64,000 bases of DNA from Coix lacryma-jobi var. lacryma-jobi (Eukaryota > Streptophyta > Magnoliopsida > Poales > Poaceae). The notes beneath the pieces were generated by a model. It was not told the origin of the DNA. It was given only the letters and a program-made list of their open reading frames with translations, and made no database searches. Position 1 is the first letter of the stretch, and the number at the start of each line of letters is the position of its first letter. Below, one piece after another: positions 1 through 12,400 of the stretch. The DNA lies in the NCBI GenBank assembly GCA_009763385.1, contig CM019826.1:82407942-82471941 (forward strand). Reading direction: 5' to 3'. The translations under genes and the position numbers were made by a program.

Positions 1-125
1 TCTCACAAATGAGATAGAAAGGAGAAGTGCCATGAAAGTATTAGCCACAATAAATACCACACACTTGCACATTCCTGGTCTAAGCCTATGACTTGTTGCT
101 CCTTTGCTCCATTTGTCTAACTTAG
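1..125. other. Flanking non-coding sequence
   Basis: No coding region or recognisable repeat end is seen. It ends in cttag just before a possible LTR start (TGTTGACACC). Confidence 0.3.
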
Positions 126-876
126 TGTTGACACCAGATTTTTGCACGCACAAGAATATGACAGGTGGACCCAGCCAGCAGAGAAGAAAGGATTCGGCAA
201 GCGGTCGGATGACTATTTGGTCCTCAGGGTTTCGGTGCATGCTTGTGCGGTCGGCTATTTTACAAGGCGGTGGTTCCATTCGGGAGATGGATGTTGCAAG
301 CAAAGCCAGCTTGCACGAGAAGACACGTGACAATGGAAAGACGCCAAGAGGATTAGGAAGTAGGATTTGTGTCTTTCCATATTTTATTATGTAAATCATA
401 ATCGTCTAGGACTCATGTTTCATCCAGGGTATAAATATAAACCCTCGACCATTGTAAAATTGTTCACAACCACATCAATACAAACCGGCCCCATGCCATC
501 TTCGAGTCCCTAAGTTGTGTCGTCGAGTTCTTCGATAGGAAACATCGATCCGTCGACCTCCGTAAGTACCGGCAACCTTGTTATCATGTCTAGTATCATG
601 CGGTGGATTTAGATATGATGCAAGTAGTGTCGTATGTTAAGCTTAGTATCGTGCGGCGAATTTAAGCTTATGACGGGAAGTTTTTGCTTGTGCCTTGTAT
701 CGTGCGGCGGATTAAGACATGAGTAAAAATAGTTATCAGCTCTATTAGATTTGGTAGATCTAGTAGATTCATTAAGTTATCATGTGTTATGTGTTTTATT
801 TATTTAATTCCTATAACACTCTTTTGCCCAATCTAGATTGATCTCTATTCGGCCTTGTTTCACAAGTGTTGACACT
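126..876 (+). repeat. Putative solo LTR of a Ty3-type element
   Basis: The stretch starts TGTTGACACC and has a clear plus-strand TATA box (TATAAATATAA, 430-440) followed by a leader-like non-coding tract, as in LTR promoters. A possible end is the TGTTGACA before 877. The flanks cttag (121-125) and cttac (877-881) match at 4 of 5 bases, which would fit a decayed target duplication. No second copy lies in the window, so the boundaries and the LTR identity are inferred. It may instead be part of the leader of the adjacent Athila-type element. Confidence 0.35.
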
Positions 877-913
877 TACTAACGTCGTTACTAAGAATGG
901 ACCTTACGATCCA

Positions 914-931
914 TCCCCGGCAACGACGCCA
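914..931 (-). other. Primer binding site, tRNA-Asp type
   Basis: On the minus strand this reads TGGCGTCGTTGCCGGGGA, complementary with one C-to-T change to the 3' end of tRNA-Asp, the usual primer of Athila-type Ty3 elements. It lies 8 nt from the LTR end at 940, so the LTR to its right is a 5' LTR on the minus strand. Confidence 0.65.
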
Positions 932-939
932 GAAATGCT

Positions 940-2230
940 TGTTGGTATTTCTTAGCGTAAGCAGAAGAATCCGCAAGCGCACGGAATTACCGTTGTAGCA
1001 CTTCACCCGGTGGTATTCAGGGTATCGTATTTCCACGAGGAACGGAGGTATTTCTTCTATCTAGTTCGTCCAAGGACAACACAAGGGTAGAGAAGGAGAA
1101 GGGAATAGAGACGGATCGCTAAAGCTTTACTGTCTAAAGATAGATAAACGTTACTTCTACTTGTTCACTTCGGGCACCGGCTTATACCTGGTCTGCCAGG
1201 TAACTCCGGCCTTTGTGTAGCTCTACCCGTAACCGAACGTGGGGAAAACTAAGGGCAAACAGGGCTGTCACCACCTGCCGCCGATCCCTCACCCGTGGAT
1301 TACGAGGCAAACGAAGGTGAACCCTAGCCTAGACACCACGTCTACGCTATTGATCACTACTCTAGCGTTGCGCAGGAACCCCTCCAAATGATTCAGAGGT
1401 TCCTCTACTAGAGTATCCGCTACGAGAACGGACGACGAACCCGCAAACAAGAAGAGATAAAGCTTATCTAATCAAAGAACAATAATACTGTAGAAACACG
1501 AACACTTACTATGTATGGATCCCGATGTGGGTACAAGGTAAGGGCTCGTCGAGGTACAAGCTCGGGGAGAGACCGACAAGCCCGGTACTTCCCCGCTCTC
1601 TTCCCTCACATCTCACTCTCCAACTCTAGAAAGCTACTAGGGCATAGCCCTAAGGAATGGGGATCTACTCAAAAGAGAGGTGCTCTTCTATTCCTTTGTG
1701 TGTTGTTGTTTTGGCCTCCCCTCCTCCTCTCCTTATATAGGTGCTTTAGGTCGGTTTAGGAGGGACTTCGCTGCAAAAATCACCCGGAACCGCCTTAGGG
1801 AGGAGTTAATGCACCGCCTCAACAAAATTGGGCTGAAACCGTCGTTCTGGGGGGGGTGGTCGACCCAGGGGCGGCCGCCCCCTGGCTGGGCCCCCGTGGG
1901 CTGGGCCAAAGCCCATTTGGCCTGAAATGTTGTGCTGGGTCTGAATCTGGTTGAAGTTTGATGCACTTCTATATGGGCTTTTTTTGTGTCCTTGTTCATT
2001 TTGCGCATTTCGGCGTGTTGGATTGCGCCTTTTTGCTTGTTATCCACCTGTATGCATGTTTATGGTCTGCAAAACAACTTTGCACTACATGTGGAACTTG
2101 GTTAGCAATAAATGTAATATATGAGTAAAATGCATGCTTCTTATTCCCTGGATTGCACGGTACGGTGGGCACTTCGGTATTTTATTGCTAATGCTGTTTT
2201 ATGCATTTTTCCTGCCTTTTATAGCATTTC
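940..2230 (-). repeat. 5' LTR of an Athila-type Ty3 element, cut by assembly gap
   Basis: The plus-strand edge is TGTTGGTATTTC next to a tRNA-Asp primer site. The LTR reads on the minus strand, with a TATA box at 1733-1740 and a GC-rich near-palindrome at about 1867-1888 upstream of it. It is at least 1.29 kb and runs into the gap at 2231, so its U3 end is not visible. Small ORFs here are not conserved coding sequence. The Athila assignment rests on the primer type and on memory of grass LTRs. Confidence 0.6.
1733..1740 (-). promoter_or_regulatory. TATA box of minus-strand LTR
   Basis: CTATATAA on the minus strand, followed downstream (leftwards) by an A/C-rich leader. The placement fits the U3/R junction of the LTR at 940-2230. 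Confidence 0.5.
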
Positions 2231-2730
2231 NNNNNNNNNNNNNNNNNNNNNNNNNNNNNNNNNNNNNNNNNNNNNNNNNNNNNNNNNNNNNNNNNNNNNN
2301 NNNNNNNNNNNNNNNNNNNNNNNNNNNNNNNNNNNNNNNNNNNNNNNNNNNNNNNNNNNNNNNNNNNNNNNNNNNNNNNNNNNNNNNNNNNNNNNNNNNN
2401 NNNNNNNNNNNNNNNNNNNNNNNNNNNNNNNNNNNNNNNNNNNNNNNNNNNNNNNNNNNNNNNNNNNNNNNNNNNNNNNNNNNNNNNNNNNNNNNNNNNN
2501 NNNNNNNNNNNNNNNNNNNNNNNNNNNNNNNNNNNNNNNNNNNNNNNNNNNNNNNNNNNNNNNNNNNNNNNNNNNNNNNNNNNNNNNNNNNNNNNNNNNN
2601 NNNNNNNNNNNNNNNNNNNNNNNNNNNNNNNNNNNNNNNNNNNNNNNNNNNNNNNNNNNNNNNNNNNNNNNNNNNNNNNNNNNNNNNNNNNNNNNNNNNN
2701 NNNNNNNNNNNNNNNNNNNNNNNNNNNNNN
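2231..2730. other. Assembly gap (500 N)
   Basis: Exactly 500 N, a placeholder of unknown true size. Reading frames drawn through it are meaningless. Confidence 0.99.
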
Positions 2731-4876
2731 AGATCGAATAGTCTTGGCTTTAAACCAGCAAGGATGAGGGTGTTTGCTCTCTCAACTTGGTCGTTTGATT
2801 GTGAATGGGCCACTGATGCATAGTCTATCTTTATTCCACAGTCGCTCGCCCAAGATTTGAACTCGATTGCCGTGAAGGGGGATCCAAGATCAGTGATAAT
2901 TCTGTGTGGCATCCCAAAGCGATGGAAGATGCTCTGCATGAATTGTACTGACTTTGAGGCATTGAATTTGACCAGCGGCATGTACTCGATACATTTGGTG
3001 AACTTGTCAATTGCAACGTAGACATACTCAAATCCTCCTGGGGCACGCTTAAGAGGACCCACCATGTCGAGTCCCCAACATGAGAAAGGCCATGACGGGG
3101 GAATACAGATTAACTCATGAGCCAGTACGTGCTGCTGTTTGGCAAAGAACTGGCATGATTGACAGCGACGGACTAAGTCTTCTGCATCTTTCAAGGCTGA
3201 GGGCCATTAGTACCCTGATCTGAAGATTTTTCCGACTAATGTCCTTGAAGCTGCATGGTTGCCACAACACCCAGAATGAACCTCGTTCAGGATTTCTTTG
3301 CCTTCTTCTAGTGAAATACACTTGAGGAGGACTCCTGATGAGGCACCGCATCGATATAGCTTGTCTCCGACTAGAACATAATTTTTGCTACGTCTGGTGA
3401 CCTGCTCTGCGGTGATTTTATCACTGGGCAGTTTATGCTCCTTGAAGTAGTCGATGAAAACTTGTGTCCAGTCGGGTGCTAGAGTTAAAATCTGAGCGGA
3501 GGGTGTAGGATCAACCTCTTCCTTCTCTTGGATTGAAGGCTTGGATAGCTCATGCACAAAGGTACCGCTGGGAACCAGAGCTCTGTCGGATCCCAATTTT
3601 GCTAGGATATCTGCTGCTACATTAAGATCCTGGGTAATATGAATGAGTTCTAATCCTGAGAAGTTTTTCTCTAGCTTACGGACTTTAGTGCAATAGGCGT
3701 TCATTGTTTCCTTGGTGCAATCCCAATCCTTATTAACTTGATGAATCACCACGGAAGAATCGCCATAGACTAGGAGTCGCTTGATGCCCAATGTGACTGC
3801 TAGCTTTAGCCCGTGTAGTAGCGCTTCATATTCTGCTTCATTGTTGGTAGCGGGCCACATTATCTGCAGAACGTACTTGAGCTGCTCTCCAGCGGGTGAT
3901 ACAAGTAACACTCCGGCACCTGCTCCACCGAGTTTTAAGGACCCATCAAAGTACATCTTCCAATGTTCAGGAATAGCGTTGTCTTGAACCTGCTGTATTT
4001 CTGTCCACTCGGCGACGAAATCAGCTAGAGCCTGCGACTTGATTGCCTTCCTTGGAGTGAACTTAATATTTAGTGCCCCCAATTCGACTGCCCATTTGGA
4101 AATTCTTCCGGTAGCATCGCGGTTGTGAAGGATTTCTCCCAATGGGAAGTCCGTAACAACTATGATCTCATGGGCTTCGAAGTAGTGTCGTAGCTTCCTT
4201 GAAGATATGAGTAAAGCGTAAAGTAACTTTTGCACTTGTGGGTACCTGATCTTCGAGTCAGAGAGTACCTCGCTAATGTAGTATACTGGTCGTTGGGTGT
4301 TATAGATGTGCTTGTCATCCTTGCACTCCACTATAATTGTTGTGCTCACAACATGTGTTGTAGCTGCAATGTATAGCATCATCGGTTCCCCAGGTTCTGG
4401 TGGCGTGAGTATAGGAGAATTGGTGAGGTATCCTTTGAGCTGTTCAAAGGCCCTGTCCGCTTCTGTTGTCCACTAAAATTTATCGTCGGCTTTGAGTAGT
4501 TTGAAGAAAGGTAATCCCTTTTCGCCCAGCCGTGAGATAAATCTATTGAGCGCAGCCATACACCCGGTGAGTTTCTGAACATCCCTGACAGAAGTAGGTG
4601 GCTTTATATTGATGATGGTTGTGATCTGTTTTTGACTAGCCTCGATGCCTCGATGGCTAATAAGGAATCCGAGTAACTGGCCTGAGGGTACTCCGAATAC
4701 ACACTTCGTAGGGTTAAGCCTCCATAGGTATGAGCGTAACCGGGTAAAAGTTTCCTCTAGGTTTGATATAAGGGTAGTCGGATCCTTCATCTTTATGACC
4801 AAATCATCAACATAGGCTTCCCCGTTGCGGTCAATTTGGTCGCCCAAACAATCTTGGATGGCACGCTGATAAGTAG
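2731..4876 (-). pseudogene. pol: Tat-lineage Ty3 pol fragment (RT, RNase H, second RNase H, integrase)
   Basis: One minus-strand frame runs from 4876 to the gap, broken by stops at 4473-4475 (after DDKF) and 3205-3207 (after FRSGY). In order it shows the RT palm with AYVDDLV (near 4810), a first degenerate RNase H (about 4380-4000), a second archaeal-like RNase H with acidic residues in YFDGS, NNEAEYEAL, VYGDSSVV and NVAADILA (about 3960-3590), and an integrase with a CQSC zinc finger and DDE core motifs (GLDMVG, ITDLGSPF, HSQSNDQVERAN). In the second motif DRG has become DLG, so the copy is dead apart from its stops. Two RNase H domains between RT and integrase are diagnostic of the Tat lineage. 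The 5' end is removed at the edge of chromovirus A, and the 3' end lies in the gap. Confidence 0.85.
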
Positions 4877-7800
4877 TGTGGCGGAACCGTCCTGATTATA
4901 AGAGCTCAAGTATTATCTTAGCCAAATTCGTCTGACTTCGACTGATACTTGAACCCATATAACCCCGGTAGTCCGGAAATCACGAAGGATTTCTAACACC
5001 ATACGTCATACAGGATCGCATTGTTCAAGGATCACATTCGTAAAGATACATCACAACGGAAATGAAACCGAATTTAACATCAGAGTACGAATTTTAAAAC
5101 GGAGTTATTACAACCCGAATTTTAAAAGTGCGGAAGCTGAAATAGTTTGAAACACGACCACTACACATGTGGTCCAAATAAAACCTTGTTTGATAAATCC
5201 ACTCAACACGACTCACTCCTCCCTTTTAAGATAATGTGCCACTAGTAGTCTTGGTCCAGCAAAAGAAAAGGGGAAAGCTTCTGGACGACCCTGCCCTGGG
5301 CCTACTCCTCATCACCTTCCACCGGGTAGAGGCAGTGCTTACAATAGCCAAAGTAGACCTGGCCATCTGCAACAAACGGGATAAACCCTGAGTACGGGAA
5401 TGTACTCAGCTAGACTTACCCGTCTAACCGAAAATAAAAGGACTCCAAGGGTATGCAAGGCTGGTATAAATAGTGGAGCTGGCTAACTTTATTTGCAAGG
5501 AGCTTAAGTTACAGGGGTTCACCATTTAATTATGTGAGCAGTCATCTTTTACCCTATTCCTTAGTTCTAGGTTATTACCTGTACTAGAGCACTCACTTGA
5601 ATCTAACAATCAATAATATAACCATATCCAGTTGACTCATCCACATTTTAGTTGAACCTTTAAACATCACATGGAGTTGTATCGTGGTGAAGCTCGCCAT
5701 AGTTTCCCACTAACCGGGGGAGACGGCGACTCGAATCGAATTCCAAATCAGCTGATGAAAGACCTTTAATACCAGCCCACACTTTCCCCGTCGGGTCCAT
5801 GCATTGGGCAACCGCTCGACGCTTGTTCGTGGTGGTAATCGTCGCGGTTCAAGCACGGACCGCCCAATCAGAGTCTAGCGATGGCCTCACGCGGCAGATC
5901 GCAACTTCCGTACTAGAGGGCACGACACGGGTTGAAACCGGCCCGAACAGCTTCTAACCGGCTTTGGGGTCGATGATTACAGCACCGACATATCCCTAAG
6001 TAAGAGGGCGCGTTCAAAAATGAACGAGGGCCAACATCGATACAAACCTACACGATCCAACGGATGGACTGCCCCAAGTTTCCGAACTTGTGCCCTGCCA
6101 TCCCATTGACCGTATTTCATTACTACTCAGGTTCTTTTCCACGATAGCAAATATAGCCAACCGTGATCCGGTAAATACCCATCCGGGTATTACGGAAACA
6201 TCCTTAACTACCACTTTTATTAAGCAGGCTAAGCAATTCTACATTGTAACTAGATAACAGGATAACAAGGTAGATATTAATCAATAACCAAGGAATGGTA
6301 ATGCAGCAAGTAGGATTCATTTCAACTCCTAAACCTAATGCATCACAATATAAAAGGACTCAAGTAATCTTAATTGCAAAAGATAGGAGGCTTAATATGC
6401 TCCGGGGCTTGCCTTGAGTGAAGACTGCTGCCTCGTGAGAGGGGCACTCAGGTAAGTTAGGGTCGTGGACGGGGTCGACTTCCTCTGGCTGCTGCAGCTC
6501 CTGGATCTCCGGCTCGGCGTTTAGCTCCTGCTCTTGGTGGGGCTCCGGCGGGGTCGATCCTATTGCGTGCGATGAATATATATTTAAATAAATGCGGTGC
6601 AAGATGAAGGTGACATGAAAAGAATAATTCTTGCAACCCAACAAAGTCAACTTGTTGAACCACTTTTGTCATTGAGGTAATTACTTAATTATTTCGTAAA
6701 ACAAAATCTGGTTATTCACTCTTTTTCTTATTTAATTTAAACCAAAGAAACTCCGATTGAACTGCAAGTGCATCTTTCTAGACTCAGAAAAATCCACAAA
6801 AATTCCAGAAAGTAAACAACACTTGCTGGACTCTACTGAACAAGTTTCAGCCAAAAATAAACTACAGAACTGTAGATACAAAAATGACAAGCAAACTGCT
6901 CAAAAAGGTCCTTTGAACTACAACCCTACTGTAAAAGGGTGCACAACTCTATTTCATATTTTTCCCAGATTCTACATCACATTTTATGTTTATCAAGAAA
7001 GTTTCATGAACAGAAACATTGTATTATTTCTTACAGGAATTTCCAAAGATAAACACAGACAAGCACAGTTATAAAGCAACTACAACTTTTTCCATAAAAC
7101 AGATCAGGTTTATATTTTTCTTAGACTCTTCATGGCATACAGAGACTGCACAAAATTTCCCATATTTTATTTCAACCTATAAAACACCTTAACACTTTTT
7201 CTAAGAAATCAGCAAAAAGGAACTTTTAACCATAACAGGAACTCTTTTCATAAGAACAGTACTTCATATAATTTTCACAGGCACCAAACATAACAAAGAA
7301 CCTATACAAATTTTCCCATGAGTTAACTCCATCACAAAACACTTAATTCCATTTATCCCAACAAAAGCATGTACACGGAAATAAATGAAAACAGTAAAAT
7401 AACTGCTATCAAAAATACATTCATACTTTTCCATAATAGATCTACTCATAAACAAGCCAACAAAACTGAAAGTACTCCATTTGGACTTATAAATCATGCT
7501 GTACAAAAATAACAAGCATCTCTGGAAATTAAAACTAAAAGAAAAACATTTGAATTTCTCCCGGCTGGCTACGTGCACCCGGTCCATGGACCAGCGAGTG
7601 GCTGACGCGCGGGGCCCGTGGGTCAACGGGAACCCACCCTGGCTCGAGCGCACGGCGGTAGGGGATCGGCCGAGGCCTGGCTCGAACGAGACCGCGGCCG
7701 AGGGTTCGCTCGAGGCCGAGTTCGGGCGAGACGAACAACTAGTCCGTCCGAGGCCTGGCTCGAGGGCTCGGGCGAGACGGGAAAACAAACGCCCGTCCGA

Positions 7801-9424
7801 GGCCTGGCTCGAGGGCTCGGGCGAGACGGAAACACACACGCCCGTCCGAGGCCTGGCTCGAGGGCTCGGGCGAGACGGAAAAATACACGCCCGTCCGAGG
7901 CCTAGCTCGAGGGCTCGGGCGAGACGGAAACACACACGCCCGTCCGAGGCCTGGCTCGAGGGCTCGGGCGAGACGGAAACATACACGCCCGTCGGAGGCC
8001 TGGCTCGAGGGCTCGGGCGAGACGGAAACATACACGCCCGTCCGAGGCCTGGCTCGAGGGCTCGGGCGAGACGGAAACAGGGGAGAGGTTTGACCGTCGA
8101 TTCCTCGCCGTCGGTGAGGTCGCCGGCGGGGAAGCTAGGTTTGTGAACTCACCTCGACGAGGCGCATCGAGTGGTGTAGGTGGTTTGGCTAGCGGATGGC
8201 CGGAGTGTGCCGGCGGCGAGCGGCAGCGCACGGAGGCGGCGGTGACGCGCGACTACGCCGTCTCCGGCGGTCGCCGGTGAAATTGGGGGAGGAAAAAGCT
8301 CGAGTGAACCCTAAGGAGCAAAGCTACGGGGTTGGTTTGGCTCGGGTGGCTCCAGAGGAGCCTGGCCACGAGCGAGGTCTGCGGCGGCGCCCATGGCGCT
8401 CGGCCGGGGAGAAGAGTGCGATAGGGAGCGGTAGCGTTGAAGCTCGTCGGTGTTCTTACCTTGCCTTGACTCGGTGAAGGTCGAGGATGAAGAAGAGGGG
8501 CAGTGGTGCTCGGGTCGGGGAGGAACAGCGTCGCGGGCTCAACGGTGGTGATGGCGTCCGCGGCGGCGCTCTCCGATCTCCGGCGTCGGTGGGGCTCGAG
8601 AGGTGGTGCAAGCGGGAGCACCGGGTGTCCGAGGTGTAGACGGAGTGGTGTGCGAGACGAATCGGGTGGTGGTGCTCCGGTGAGGCCGGAACACGGCGGG
8701 GCTTTTGCGGCGATGGTCGCGGCGAGCGGGGAGGTGTTCGGCGTGTTCGTGGGAGAGTGAGGGAGAGAGCGAGAGTGAGAGCGGGCGAGTGAAAGGCAGT
8801 GGGGAGAGGGGAGTGCGGTGCGCTCGGGGTTTTGATCGGCTTGACCAGCCGGTGGTCGTGGCGGGGCCGGCGACGGGACGTCGCGGCAGCAGCGGCGCGG
8901 TCGGCGAGGCGAGCGCGGAGCGGGCGAGGCGGATTGTGGCGTGATCGGGTGAGCAAAGATCTCGCGGGGAGTGGGCGAGGAGGATTCGCGGCAGAGGCGT
9001 GCCGCCACGCGGCGGTTGCGGCCGGCGTACGGCGCGGCCGTCAGCGGCGTCAGCGCGCGGGCGCGCGCGGCGAGGCTGGGCCGAAAGGCCAGATGGGCCG
9101 AAAGGGGTGGCACCTGGGAAAAAAAAACGTTTTCCTTTTTCTTTTTCCAAATTCTTTCAAACTTTGACCACTCAAAACAGTTTCAAAAACTCCAAACTAG
9201 GTTTTGACCAAAATACAAAGTTGCTCAAAACATTTTTCTCTACAACCTTCATATAAGACACTTTTTCTGAAAACCATTTTTAAATCCTCTACATAAAGAA
9301 AGCCAAATAACTAAACAAAAGGCAACAAGCACTCATATGCACATGCAATGATGCAATGCATTGCTTATGCTCCTTTAGTAGCTAATGAAGTTCCTAATGC
9401 AGTGCTTGACACTAGGGTGTCACA
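4877..9424 (-). repeat. 3' LTR of chromovirus A
   Basis: It runs from TGTGGCGGAACC to GGGTGTCACA and repeats 15963-20502. From about 5650 to the end the two LTRs are nearly identical; 4877-5650 is clearly more diverged, with blocks that hardly align around 5460-5560. Contents include a conserved hairpin (5388-5409) next to a GTAAGT donor (5414-5419), an AT-rich middle, a GC-rich tract (7560-9110) and seven 49 bp tandem repeats. Confidence 0.92.
7745..8079. repeat. 49 bp tandem repeat, about 7 units, in 3' LTR of A
   Basis: Units start CGTCCGAGGCCTGGCTCGAG, continue with GGCTCGGGCGAGACGGAAAC, and end in a variable ACACACGCC. Seven units are contiguous, without spacers. As 49 is not a multiple of 3, each unit shifts frame, so a repeat protein is unlikely. 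The same seven-unit block is in the other LTR. Confidence 0.93.
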
Positions 9425-9440
9425 GCCCTTCCCCCCTTAA
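9425..9440 (-). other. Polypurine tract of chromovirus A
   Basis: On the minus strand a purine-rich run (TTAAGGGGGGAAGGGC) lies directly before the 3' LTR start at 9424. The pol stop codon TAA (9437-9439) is the first part of it. Confidence 0.85.
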
Positions 9441-12400
9441 AGGAAATCTCGTCCCGAGATTTGAGTTACGTACCATTTCTTAACAAAAGCGGGATAGCTT
9501 ACGCGTAGGTACTCCTCGGTTTCCCATGTCGCATCGTTGGGTCCGTGATTGCTCCAGAGAATCTTGTAAGTCTTCACTGTTTGGTTACGAGTCTCTCGGG
9601 TCTTGGTATCCAAAATCTCCTTGGGCTGCTCGTAGTACTCCAGATCCGATCTGATGGTGATGTCTGGAATCCGAACTTCCTCTTGTTCTGGAACTCGAAG
9701 ACACTTCTTTAACTGTGATACGTGGAACACCGGGACAACTGTGCTCATTTTTGGGGGTAACTGTACTTCGTATGCCACTTGTCCCTTCTTTGCTATGATC
9801 GGGTATGGTCCCACATATCGAGGTGCTAGCTTCTTCTTGATTCCAAAACGTTGGACCTTCCTCATAGGTGAAACCTTGAGATACACATAGTCTCCAACTT
9901 GAAATTCCAAAGGTCTCCTTCGGGTGTCAGCATAACTCTTTTGTCGAGACTGTGCTACCTTGATATGTTGCTGTACGGTCTGCACGATTTCCTCGGCATC
10001 TTTTACATAATCTGATCCATAGAATCCTCGATCTCCAGACTCAACCCAATTTACTAGGGTTCTGCATCTTCGTCCATATAAAACTTCAAAAGGTGCCATC
10101 TTTATACTCTCTTGATAGCTGTTGTTGTATGAAAACTCAGCAAGGGGTAACCATTTCTCCCATGACTCTCCTGAAGATAAGACACAAGCTCTTAGGATAT
10201 CCTCCAAAATCTGATTCACTCTTTCTGTCTGTCCTGCAGTCTGGGGGTGATAGGCTGAACTTCTTACCAACTTGGTTCCTAACTCCTTGTGCAACTGTTC
10301 CCAAAAACGTGCTATGAACTGGGGTCCTCTATCAGAAACTATCCGCTTTGGAATTCCATGCAACCTCAGGATATTCTGAATATACAGGTCTGCATACTGA
10401 TGGGGGCGGTGAGTAGTCTTAACTGGTATGAAGTGAGCCACTTTAGATAACCGATCTACGATAACCCAAATCGAATCATTCCCTTTCTGAGTAGTGGGAA
10501 GTCCGGTGATAAAGTCCATACTGATCTCTTCCCACTTCCACTCTGGGATTGACAACGGTTGTAACAGTCCGGCGGGTTTCAGATGTATTGCCTTTATCCT
10601 GCAACAAGTATCACATCTGGCGACATAGGCTGCGACTTCTTTCTTCATCTTTGACCACCAAAATCTGGTTTTCAAATCCTGATACATCTTACTGCTTCCT
10701 GGGTGGATAGACAACTTTGAATTGTGAGCCTCGTTCAGAATCCTCTCTTTCAGCTCTGAATCCTTACGAACAACTATCCTTCGTTTATACCATAGAATTC
10801 CCTGTTCATCTGTTCTAAAGTTCAACGAACTACTGGTTTCCAACCTCTTCTTTATCTGACAGATTTCTTCATCGGTCTTCTGTCTCTCGATGATGTCACT
10901 TTCCAAGGTGCACTGAAGAGTGATATTGTTTAGCATGACGGGGTGCATAAGACTAAATCCATCTTCGAACAGTGGTTGTAGAGAGTTGCAATGAGTCTTG
11001 CGACTCAAGGCATCAGCTACAACATTCGCTTTTTCAGGGTGGTAATGCACTTCTAGGTTATAATCCTTAATCAATTCTAGCCATCTTCTTTGCCTCATGT
11101 TCAACTCTGGCTGGGTGAAGATATATTTCAGACTTTTATGATCTGTGTACACATGACATAGGTTTCCCATAAGATAATGTCTCCATATCTTGAGTGCATG
11201 CACGACGGCTGCTAGTTCCAGATCATGAGTGGGATAGTTCTCTTCGTGCGATTTCAACTGGCGAAAAGCATAGGCGATAACTCTTCCATTTTGCATGAGT
11301 ACACATCCAAGTCCAATCTTGGATGCGTCGCAAAACACATCAAAAGGTTCCTCCAAGTTTGGCTGAGCCAAAACAGGTGCGGATGTCAACAACGTTCGCA
11401 GAGTGCGGAAAGCTGCTTCACACTCTGGAGTCCATTCGAACTTCTTGTTTTTCTGCGTTAAACGAGTCATAGGCTTGGCTATTCTTGAAAAATCCGGAAT
11501 AAACCGACGGTAGTATCCTGCCAAACCCAAAAAGCTGCGTACTTCATGTACGGTGGTAGGTGCTTGCCAATCCATAACTTCCTGTACCTTAGAAGGGTCT
11601 ACAGAGATCCCTTCCTCTGAAAGGACGTGACCAAGGAAAGGTACCTTCTTCAACCAAAACTCACACTTGCTGAACTTAGCATACAACTTATGCTCTCTAA
11701 GCCGGGTCAAAACAACTCGTAGATGCTCAGCATGGTCCTTCTCATTCTCAGAGTATACCAAGATGTCATCGATGAACACTACAACAAACTTATCCAACTC
11801 TGGCATGAAAACTGAATTCATCAGGTACATGAAATGTGCCAGGTGCATTGGTCAATCCAAAGGACATAACTAAATATTCATAGAGTCCGTATCTGGTAGA
11901 GAAAGCTGTTTTTGGCACGTCTTCTCTTCTGATCTTAATCTGATGGTATCCTGACCTCAGGTCGATCTTGGAGAACACTTTCGCCTTTCGACAACTGATC
12001 GAACAAGACATCGATTCGAGGGTAAGGGTACTTTGTTCTTTATAGGTTACTGCATTCAAGCGGTCCTATAATCCACACACATCCTCAGAGTTTTATCTTC
12101 TTTTTCACAAAGATAGCGGGACATCCCCAAGGTGACGAACTAGGACGTATCAAACCCTTATCCAAAAGTTCCTGTATTTGAACCTTAAGCTCTGCTAACT
12201 CCTTAGCGTGCATTCTATACGGTCTTCGGGATATAGGTGTTGTTCCCGGGATTAACTCTATAGCAAACTCCACATCTCTATCAGGCGGTAAACCAGGCAA
12301 CTCATCAGGAAAGACATCCGGAAACTCACACTACTACCGGAATTTCAGCTATCTGCTTTGCCGTGATATTGAACAACACTCCAATCTCATGGGGGTTTCG

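Noticed and set aside
2199..3194. Reading frames that run through N stretches (also near 21569-22068 and 56058-56557)
   Set aside because: Frames through placeholder N carry no information; only the sequenced parts were used.
7745..8079. CRISPR array
   Set aside because: The 49 bp units are contiguous with no unique spacers and lie inside a plant LTR.
8253..9113. Long GC-rich frames inside the LTRs of chromovirus A (for example 286 codons on the minus strand, and related frames at 19538-20233)
   Set aside because: Low-complexity Pro/Arg/Ser translations. Frames differ between the two LTR copies, and GC-rich DNA lacks stops by composition.
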